Of a stretch of 64,000 nt of DNA, positions 44,052-54,400 are shown in pieces. The stretch is from Branchiostoma lanceolatum (lineage: Eukaryota; Chordata; Leptocardii; Amphioxiformes; Branchiostomatidae). Made by a program: the position numbers and the translations under genes. The notes beneath the pieces were generated by a model. That model searched no databases. It saw nothing but the letters and a program-made list of their open reading frames with translations, and was not told where the DNA came from. Location: contig NC_089726.1 of assembly GCF_035083965.1 (NCBI RefSeq), forward strand, positions 8,809,501 through 8,873,500, written 5' to 3'. The number at the start of each line of letters is the position of its first letter. Positions within the stretch are counted from its first letter, which is position 1.

Positions 44052-44475
44052 GGCTACACCAAGTAATTTTTATGGATGACGTCCGCGCGCGCATTGATTT
44101 TGGTCTGTTCCCAGAAAAAAACACAAGAAATTCCGCTGCCTGTAACTATGACCAAAGAGGTCCTTTTTAATAAACTGTGATTCTGTAGGCCTGCAAAATC
44201 AATGGAATATGGAAAGAAACAGGACAGGACAACAACTGCTGTTCAACTTCAACTGATTTATTCAAATTATTGCTGTTTTCCTGATGAATAAAAGAATTCT
44301 TAGTTGTTACACTGTGTTCTCTCATTCAATTTGTGTCCTAACATGCGTCGTCGACTATGATATTTCAAATCTGGACATCTTGTTTTTTTCGGCCCTTCTT
44401 GTTTTTTTTTCGCGCTCTCGCATTAGATGCTGGGTCTACAAAGGACGTCATCCATAAAAATTACTTGGTGCAGCC
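44052..44475. mobile_element. Harbinger-like MITE, 424 bp, TTA target
   Basis: The inverted ends GGCTACACCAAGTAATTTTT..ATGGATGACGTCC and its mate ending GGTGCAGCC are flanked by TTA (44049-44051, 44476-44478). Removing it restores GTGCATGTTACAGTATTAGA, which matches GTGTATGTTACAGTATTGGT nearby, so the insertion boundary is confirmed by the duplicated sequence. Confidence 0.85.
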
Positions 44476-44604
44476 TTACAGTATTAGAGCCTTCTCAGGC
44501 AAAAAACTGAAAGTTTTAACCTAGTCTGTCTGAAATACAGCTCTACATTATACATGTTCAGTGACCCCGTGTATGTTACAGTATTGGTAACCCGTGCTGT
44601 AAGT

Positions 44605-45493
44605 CTATAATGGGATGGTGTCAGAGTTGGCCTCGGTGTTGAGCTGTGACTTCTCCAGGAAGCGGAGCTGCCACACCTTGTCTGCGTACAGCTCAAACCT
44701 GGCCCTGCCCATCAAGTTCACCAGCTGGTTCTACAAAGGCGGGAAAATGAAACATCACAAGTCAGTGATTACATGTTTCCATCCTTCTGACTTAATCTCC
44801 AAGCAGATCTACCAGTGGCAAGATAGTATCCACAGGGCCAAACAGTGTCCAATTTGCTTTTGATAAGGCAACATTAGGAGGGGCAACGATACCATTTTTG
44901 AAAAGAACTGCTCCTCCCTATTTGAGTGAAGGCAGATCTCCGGTGGCCAATGGGTGTTATTTTTGCCCTTTGGATATTGTCTTGCCACCTGCTTGGAGAT
45001 GACATCTGACTGCCAGTCAGATGTCATCTCCAAGACTGCCCTAAAGCATCATTTCATACCAGGCCCGCTGGTTGTATATGTAGCAGTAGCAATGTCGTTG
45101 TGGCCTGAAATCTTTGCTTCTCACTGCATTAGCATTGGCCAGTATACTATCAATTCTTGAGTAAAATTACAGCAAAGCCGAGTTTTTCTCAAATTCAAAA
45201 CGGAATAGATTTCAAAAGGGTGAAAATAACTTGGCAGCCCCTGCTCAAATTTCCTAAGAACAAAATCTACAAAACTAAATTTTCTGAACATATAACACTG
45301 AGTTTAATGTAAATTGTGGATATTAATACCTAGCCCATATGCCTTAATTTTTCTTATGCCTTGCCAACACATGGAAAGATACAGTCAGGTATCAGACACA
45401 GAAATCAGAAGTTACCTTTACCTCTAGGTCCTCCCCTGAGTCAATGATGGAGTAGGCTTTCATCAGTATCTCAATCCCAAGGCCCTTGATACA
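44605..45493 (-). other. C-terminal domain of the kinase-Ig protein
   Basis: Exons 45416-45493 and 44605-44730 encode [18 protein letters not shown], then [20 protein letters not shown] and the end [11 protein letters not shown]. The helical Leu-Gly...Lys-Ala-Tyr and Leu-Gly...Tyr-Ala pattern resembles the conserved C-terminus of NEK1/NEK4-type kinases as I remember it. A profile comparison is needed. Confidence 0.5.
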
Positions 45494-48400
45494 CTGTCTG
45501 TGAGACAAGAATGGGTGGTGAAAAGGCTAGAAATCCCTCTGTTACCCAAAAATAAGTAACCATTGCGTGTATTTATACAATACTCCTACCAACTGTGTAT
45601 GTTTGTAAACATGTCTTTGTTGTGACCTGTACTTAGCTCAGTTGGGCAAGAGTGTACAAAAAGGTCTCCATTCAATAAATGGAGCGGCGCAGGCTGTCAA
45701 ATTGCTTGACTGTTTGAAAATGTCTGAATGCTTATTTTCTACAAGACCCAAGACTACAATGCAATGACATCTAAAGGTTCACCATAAATATTGCCATCAT
45801 ACCTTTTGAGCTGTGTGATTGTTGTGAGTAACCCTGAAGTACTTGATGTTTGGGCTGAAAGTGGAAACAAGATGATATTAAGATACGTCAACTTGATACT
45901 GTGAAGCCCCTTGCCTTACAAAGTTACATCACTGATGCATTAGATTTTGAAATAGAGGAATCAAAAACATTTAATTTAAGGAGTCATCTGAACCATACAA
46001 TTTGTTTTCAAAATGAACATACCTTTCTAGTGCAAGATTAGTCAATACATTCTGTGAAACGTCCTTGTGCCGCATGTCAGGTAAAGGGACAGAAATTAGA
46101 GAAAAACTATTCAAAACAACCAAACACTATCACATCAAAGCAAGGAGTATCTTTTGTTAACTTACAGTCACCAACATTTTCATGAAAAGCTATTGGAAAA
46201 GACAACTATTGCTTTCAGCATTGGAAAAGACAACTATTGCTTTCAGCATTGGAAAAGATAACTATTGCTTTCAGCATTGGAAAAGACAACTATTGCTTTC
46301 AGCATTGGAAAAGACAACTATTGCTTTCAGCATTGGAAAAGACAACTATTGCTTTCAGCATTGGAAAAGATAACTATTGCTTTCAGCATTGGAAAAGACA
46401 ACTATTGCTTTCAGCATTGGAAAAGACAACTATTGCTTTCAGCATTGGAAAAGATAACTATTGCTTTCAGCATTGGAAAAGACAACTATTGCTTTCAGCA
46501 TTGGAAAAGACAACTATTGCTTTCAGCATTGGAAAAGACAACTATTGCTTTCAGCATTGGAAAAGATAACTATTGCTTTCAGCATTGGAAAAGACAACTA
46601 TTGCTTTCAGCATTGGAAAAGACAACTATTGCTTTCAGCATTGGAAAAGACAACTATTGCTTTCAGCATTGGAAAAGACAACTATTGCTTTCAGCATTGG
46701 AAAAGATAACTATTGCTTTCAGCATTGGAAAAGACAACTATTGCTTTCAGCATTGGAAAACTTGATCACTGTACGCTCTCAGTAAAGTTAACATCTTCCA
46801 CAAACCTATGTTACATGTTTGCTACAGATTACAATGAGTTTTACCAAATAGTAATTGATGATTAAGTAAACTTACTACTATCATATCCTGAGTCCTCCCT
46901 GAAAGCGTTGACAGGTCCGTTGGCAGCCACCACAGTGTCGGGGGTGGAGTCAGAGGCACCAGAACTCTCACTACTGCTGTCACTACTGGAGTCATCATCC
47001 TTAGAGTTCTGCAGGTTTTCTTCCTTTTCCTTCCTCATCAAGGCTTGCTGATATTTGACGTAGGAATCTCTCTAGTGGAGCGCAAAACATGGGGGACATC
47101 AGTACTATGCGAGATCGAATCACCCATACATGACTACATTGTAATCAATTATACTGTTATTGATAATATTTGTAGTTAGAATTAGGATAGATTAGCATTG
47201 CAGTATTGCTGATTTAATGCAATACATTGTACCATGTACAATTGTTGAGCAATAAAGTTCATTCACATGAAGGATATGCAATGCTACAATCCAAAACTTC
47301 TGAAGCTGTAACCTGCAAGGGCTTGAGTCCTAAGTTAAGTCCTTGAAAACATCACTCATGTCATGTGGATGACAGATGTTCAAATATCTTCCAATGAAAA
47401 ATATGATATAGATGGAATGATTTAGATTGGTGTCAATATTACAAAAAGCATTCATTGAATTACCTATAGTTTGGAAGGCATGAGAAGACAAGCTACAGGG
47501 AAAAAGGACCAAGAGGGAAAACAACTATGACTACACATATAAGAGAAAAGTCTAATCTTTAAAAATGAAACATGCCTTCACAGATACTGTCACACATGAA
47601 TGAAGGATCTAGACTCACTTTAAGACTGCCTGGGGTACCAAAGCTGGTGCTGGTGTTGAGTTTTGTCTCTGAGCTTGACTTGGCCATCTGTTCAAACTGT
47701 TGTCTTGCTGCGTCCACCAGGCTGGACTCACTCCGGGCTGACAACATGCCACTCCTGGGGGAGCCGGCTACTTTCTGTCTACCTGGGGATGCTAAGCAAC
47801 AACACAGCCATAACATCAGTAGTGTTGTAGTTGTACTCTACATAAATGTGGTCTAAGAAACCTATCAAATTGTGGAAACTGTGAATGTTCAACTGTATGT
47901 TATATGGCCCCCAACATCAACAATGCTGCCTGGGTGACCAATGCTGCCCAGGTGATTGCTTTGTTACAATCTCGATAAAATGAAATAAAGATTAAGCAGT
48001 ATTTGTAGTGATCATTACAATATATTTCGAGGATATGAAACAGCAGAGAACATGTAAGAGTTTAATCAACTCTTTTTGTCTTTTTCTCTCAATCTTTTAC
48101 CTAAAAGAGACCAGCCATCTGTTGAGACAACTACTGCCTTTTATTTCATCTTGCAACTTTACTTTCTATTTGATCAAAATTTATTATATACTCTAGTACA
48201 ACCAAGACTACCCACTGCAAACTTGTTCAAGGGGAATGTTTAATACCCAATGAGCTGAACTTTAAAATTTTCCTTTAAGAAGATCCTTACTTTGTCTTGG
48301 AGACCTTGGCGATCCCTCCTTGTCCACAGTAAGATGTACGTTCTCCTCCAGGGTGACCCTTCCCTGAGACGTGACCTTGCACCAGTACATCCCCGTGTCG

Positions 48401-51400
48401 CTGAACTTACACGGCTGGACGCGGAGGTGGGGCTCGAAATCACTGTCAATAAAAGCTCTACCTCTGAAGTTTCCATGGGCAACCTGCAAAAAAAATAACA
48501 TCTTATGAAAATTGTAAAGTACAGAACAGGGGAAAAAACAAACTTTCGCTTTAAGATAGTCTTTATAGCCAGCTACAATAAAGCGAAAAGTCAAACATAA
48601 AACTCAAACATATGAGTTTGTTGCATGAGTATGCAGAAAACAATACAGTCATTGACAAACATTTAATAAAAACAACACAACAAAAACGGCAACTCAAAAA
48701 ACAGCAACAACAACAACAAAAAGGCAGACTTAAAAAAAGCAAAGCTGATTATCGGTTAGTCGGTAAGAACAAACTTGCCCGCAGGGTCACAAGCGCAGGA
48801 GAGTGACTGGGCACACCAGACTGGGAGGAGCTAGTTACCCGCGATGGCCCCTTCCTCTCGTAAACGAGCGTGCGGCCCCGCCACTTCTTCTCCTTACTCC
48901 ACTCCACGTCGGTCAGCGGGGTTTTTGAGGCCACGATGCTGAGGCGTAGAAGCGCCGTGTGCCCCTCGATGGCATCGGAGTAGTTGTCGGCAGGGACCCG
49001 TAGAGGCCGCAGCTGCTTTCTCGCGTCAGGTGGTAGAGCTGGGAGTGGTTGTGGGGCATCTCTAGGGCTTGACTGGATAGAATTACAATGGGAAATAACA
49101 CCAGTTATGTAGATGGGGTTGTCCATTGTTATCTGGGAAATTCTTCAAAATAAAATCTGGAGTTGTATAGAATGCTTGTGTCTTACGGAATAAAATGAAA
49201 GTTGACAGAAAGAGGGAAGAAAATGGTTACATATGTAACTTCTAAATTCAAAACCCTTTAGTGCTCTATGTGATCGTGGGTGACTTTACTGTGCCAGGCA
49301 GTTCTACTACAAGTGTATGATTTAAGAATAGAAAGATAAGATAAACAGAACTAGACTACTTAAAAACCTTGGTGAGTTCTTGTGAAGACATAGGTGACCA
49401 GGATGACCTCCTGGGAGAGTATGGTTGTGCTGATGTTGTTACCACAAAACTGCTGCCCCCTGGACTGGGGATTCTCCGCACAGCAATGCCGCTGCCAGGG
49501 CTGGCTGCCCTCCCCCTCCCTGGGGTGGGGCTGGATCTTGTGGGGGAGGGGGACTGAGTCCTGCCTGGGGGTGGGGTGAACCGTGCAGGGCCAGGGGAGG
49601 GGGAGGGAGTCCTGAGGCCAGGTCCCGCCGCCATCACTTTTCTCTCAAAAGTTCTCCGCGTGGCTGCCACTGACGGACTTGGTGATCTTTGTTGCTGGGA
49701 AAATGGAAAGAGAACAAAGGCACCAGTTAGCTACCACAATAGGGCTACCACTTGGTGCTGTAAAATCCCCTTCGAACTGCAACTTTTGACATGAAAAACA
49801 GCTTTGGATGCATCATTAGACTTTTACTAGGACATCTTCAGTTGTCACTTTGCATGATTTACAGTTTGACATTTTATGGGATACTGATCATGGGTAAGAT
49901 GTAATCCTGATAAAGCTTTAGAGAGTATTTTGTGTCCTAAGCGTTATTTTGCTGGAATTCTGAAGACTTACAGATGTGGGAGATGTATGCCTGAGGTTGG
50001 GTGTTGACCCCGGTAATGAACGACTGCTGTGCAGGGAACCACTCGAGCCTGGCCGACTGGAAGTGAAACAAGAGTCGGAACAATGCGCCTTTAAATAGCA
50101 ATACAAGCAATACATACAGGGCATAAAACAGGTATCATACACTCAAACAAAGAGTAATAAAAAGATAATTATCATTAACCATTGTCTTCATCGTCATTGG
50201 GTATAACATCTACTAAGTTAAACATAATTCCACCAGGGTACATAGTTCCACCAACCTAAAAAGACACGTTCAAACAGATCTCCAACCCAATGTCCCCCAG
50301 TATAATGCACTTCTGAATATCTAAACTGTGCATAACTGGGGGTGGTTCACTAGAGATCTCTCAAACCTGCGGTTTTTCAAAGTGGCAGGTTTGTGTAACC
50401 CAGCAGATTAACATCAATGGAGGCCTATGTTCCAACAACCTTATGTTCTGGCACCACCTAACCCTTACCCTAGCCCTAATCCTAACCCTTAAAACCACTG
50501 CCAACACTCCAGTGGGAACAATACGCCTTCAAACAGCAATACATACAGGGCACAAAACACCCCAACAAAAATCAAAATCATCACTAACAATTGTCTTCAT
50601 CCTGATTGGGTATAACCCTATGTTCCGACATGCCTATGTTCTGGCACCCCCTAACAGGGTAAGGGTACCCTTAAAAACACTGTCAACACTCCATTTTCTC
50701 CCTACCGCAAAACTAAATCCCGTGAACTTAAATGCAGTTACAGTACTGATTGACAGACTTCACTGACCTGCTTGTCCTAGAGCTGGCAGGCGAGCCTGAT
50801 CGACCTCTGGCCTTGTGAAAGACATAATCCAGTTCACTCGACCTCCCTTCAGGAGACGTGCCGCTCAACCCCGGAGGTAAGCTGCTCCTGCGACGCACCC
50901 CTCCAGCTAAGGGGAAAATAGAAGCTTTATTGACACAAAAAAATCTAGTGACTTTCGTACGGTCAACTACAAACTACAAAATAGAAATGCAAAATAAATC
51001 TTAAAACTCAACTTACTAAACAATATTGGCTAACAAACGCAAATCTCTAACCTTGATGCCACCAGGTGGGGCTAAACGTGTCATTATCTTTTATGATAAC
51101 AAAGCAATCTTTTATGTTAAAAAATCGTTAGGTAGGGCAAACTAAAGGAGACATAAAAGACAATAAATAAATCTACTGATGATAGCCCGCCCCTGCCTTC
51201 TATTGGATACTTCAAATGATAATGGTTAGCCTTGTCTTTGGTAGCATGGAAGTTAAATCCCCAACGTAAAGATTAACAATGAGATATCTAAACCTTTAAA
51301 CCTATAATTTTTCAAATGTTCTTCTTATTCATTAAATGCACAGAAGAAAATCAAATGATTGGCCCTGTCCTTGGTGCTGAATGGATGTTCTGATAGTCTT

Positions 51401-54400
51401 ATCTACAAACATTTAGCAACTTAGCCTTCTTGTCGATACACATTTTGTACTATGCAAAAAAGGTGGCGTTCTTACCAAGTACAGTCACCCTGATGGAGTC
51501 TTCATCCAGCTCCACCCCTCCACTCTTCAGCACACACCAGTACACCCCAGCATCGCTCAGCTTCACCGGGTTGATCCGTAACGATGCCTCCCCTTCCACC
51601 GCCGTCCTCCCCCGGTAATCTCCCACAGACACCCTCATGGCGGTGCCCTGAACTTGGTACACCAGCGTCCGCTCTGACACACCCTTTTTCGTGACGTACC
51701 ACTCAACTTCCTGCGCTGATGTCAGCTTTCCAAAAGGACAGGTCAGAAGCACTTCGCTGTCCTCCCGGATGATTTTTCCTGACATTCCTCGTTTTCTCCT
51801 AGTAACAGGAGAGGGGGCACGGATGCTGTCGGTGAAAACGGTGTCCCTTAGACTGGATGTAGACAAGCTTGAGATACTGGTGAGGGTGTCGGACATCTTG
51901 TTGGTGCCTGAGAGCTCCAGGCTGAGGGACTTGGATGCAACGTTCGGTTGGGAGGATAGTGTGGGGCCATTTTGAAGAGGGGCTTTCTCTTCTCTCTTCT
52001 TTTCCGACCACAAGTCTGAAGGTATGGGGAGAGGGGGGATGGGGGGAGCGTGCTCTGCTTCCTTGCTGAAAGCTTTTGTGGGCTGAAAGTGAAGAAAGAA
52101 ACTGTGACTAAACAGAACACATGGAGCCATAAGAGCCACAGGAACCGGTTTGAAAAGTGTCAAAATTGTAAAAATGTCAGATGATAGTTCAGTGCATGTC
52201 TATTTCAATACCCTATTCATTAAGTGCAAATAGTAAAATCCAATAACAATGGTCGACCCTGTCCTTGGTGCGAGATAGAAATGTGAAAAAATAGCTCAGA
52301 GTTTGCAAATCCCTTATGTTAAGTAAAGGTTAACAATAAAATGTCAGTTTCTATACACTTCTTTTATTCAGTAAAAGAGCAGAAAAAAGATAATGGTTGC
52401 TCCTGTCCTTGGTGCTGAATGGATGATAACTCACAAATATTAACTTAATTAAGTAAAGATTAACAATACAATGTCTGAATATTTAAATCCCTAATTCTTC
52501 AATGTCCTTCTTATTCATTAAATGTACAGAGATGATAAAGGTTGGTCTTGTCCTTGGTGCTGAATGGATGTTCTGATAGCCTTATCTCAAAAATATCTAG
52601 TAACATAGCCGTCTGGTAGTCATGCAGTTTCATATTACGGATATCAACATGATAGAATTCATATCTGATGCTCCACAAGAGTCATATAAGAACTGTCTAT
52701 CATTTATACAAGGTTCCTACGTCCATCTCTGTGTTCTTCAAGTCCTCCACTGTCCACTATACAATTGTATTCATACATGTATACTGTATGTACAATGTAT
52801 TGTTGTTAGTATGCAAGAGAGAGATGTAAAGAATGTAAGACATTATGTATTGTATGTAATAGTTGAGAATAAGTCAGTGTGATGTGATGTTATCTGATCC
52901 ATTTAAGTTTTAATCAGTCCAGTTCAATGTCTGTTACCAATCCATGGGATCTGGTCCAAATCTAAATCTAAACAGTCGTGTTATGTGTTTATTCTCTACT
53001 CCGCAAAATACAGGGTATACTATGTCATGTTCAATGTTGTCTCGTCCAGTTTTTTGCCAGTCCTTGTCATGTGTCTTTCATCATAATACATGCCAATTCA
53101 GCTCTGTCATTCGTCTCCAGTCTCTAGCTAGTCAATGCATCCGGCCCAGTCAAGTTCTGACCAGTCCTCTCATAGGTCTATATCAGCCATGAGGCCTAGA
53201 GGTTAGTCTGCTGCTTCTTTAAGCCAGTCAATGTCGTGTGATAGTGAGTGTGTTCTGGTCCGGTCAAGTCTCAAAGAGTCCTGTCATGTGTCTGTTGCTC
53301 AGTCAGTCTTGTTCGGTTCTAGCCAGTCTGTCATGTATGTCATGAGCCCTGTGATCTCGTCCAGTCCAGTTTGAATCACTCCTATTCTGTAACCCAGGAA
53401 GCCACATATCTCCTACTCACAGAGGTCGGAGAGATGACCTTGTCGGAGCCTCCTGATGACCTTCCCCTGACCTTGAAGTCCTCCCTGGGGCTGGCCTTGG
53501 TGAGGTACACCCCTACAGGGGGGGCCGGGATGGGGGGCGGGGTCACCATGGGGGTGTAAGCATGGCGGACCTGTGGAGGAAAAGACATGAGAACATCTCA
53601 AAACTGGAAGAAAGAAATCAATAAATCTTCTGTGGCAACATTCTCAGGAAAGTTTTAAATTAAATGTGTTTTATGTAAAAAAACACTTAATGTGCTTTGG
53701 ATTCATTCTGAAGCATCATTTTCCTTTTCCAAGTACATGAAGCACAAATTCAAACAAAACAACTTTATTTATCCTTGCTATTTACTTCATGATATTTTCA
53801 AAGTTTTTTCAAAGTTAAGGACAAATATACTGGCATTCAACATTCTAATACATAAACAGTATAGTTCAAAACAAAACAAAATTATGCTAGCCTTGCTATT
53901 TACTTCCTCTGATCGAAATATCTTGCACTCTTTTCTGAACGTGTAAGACTTTAAGATTCTGTTCTACAGACTCTGTACACTAGACTTACTTCAGGCGACT
54001 GTCCCCTGCTACCCATAGGGCTGCTCCTTCCTGGGCTGGGGCTGGCCCTCCTGGCTGGGGAGGACGGAGACTCCCTCCTCTTCCCCATGGGGGAGGGAGA
54101 CTGTCTTCTCCTCTCCCTGTCTCTCTCCATCTCTCTCTCCCTTTCCTTCTCTCGTTCCTTCTCCTTCTCTCGCTCTCTTTCCTTCATGGCGATCATGAGC
54201 TGCAGGTCTGTGGCTGAGCCGGTCAGGCTGGATACCACAGAGGCAGGAGGGGACAGGCTACAGGAGAAGTCAGGACTGTTAGTGATACAGTATTTGAGGA
54301 TGAAAAAAGATTTGTATACAAGTATTATGAGTTGATAATGATAAGATTGTGCTATGCTATAGTCTATGAACCAACAACATCCACATGCAGAGCCCAAACA

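Larger units (their letters stand above)
50079..50660 (+). repeat. Local direct duplications around a MITE
   Basis: GCAATACATACAGGGCA..TTGTCTTCATC.TGATTGGGTATAAC occurs at about 50080-50210 and 50515-50620, separated by MITE family 1 copy 3. CTATGTTC..CTATGTTCTGGCACC also occurs twice (50428 and 50620). Confidence 0.6.

Noticed and set aside
46182..46785. Several overlapping frames rich in [20 protein letters not shown]
   Set aside because: They are products of the 28-bp satellite, which is open in all plus frames because of its period. There are no spacers, so it is not a CRISPR array either.
54081..54257. Minus-strand Lys-Glu-Arg-rich run as a simple-repeat artefact
   Set aside because: Kept as coding because the exon's phases match both neighbours and non-repetitive Ser/Pro sequence follows in the same frame.
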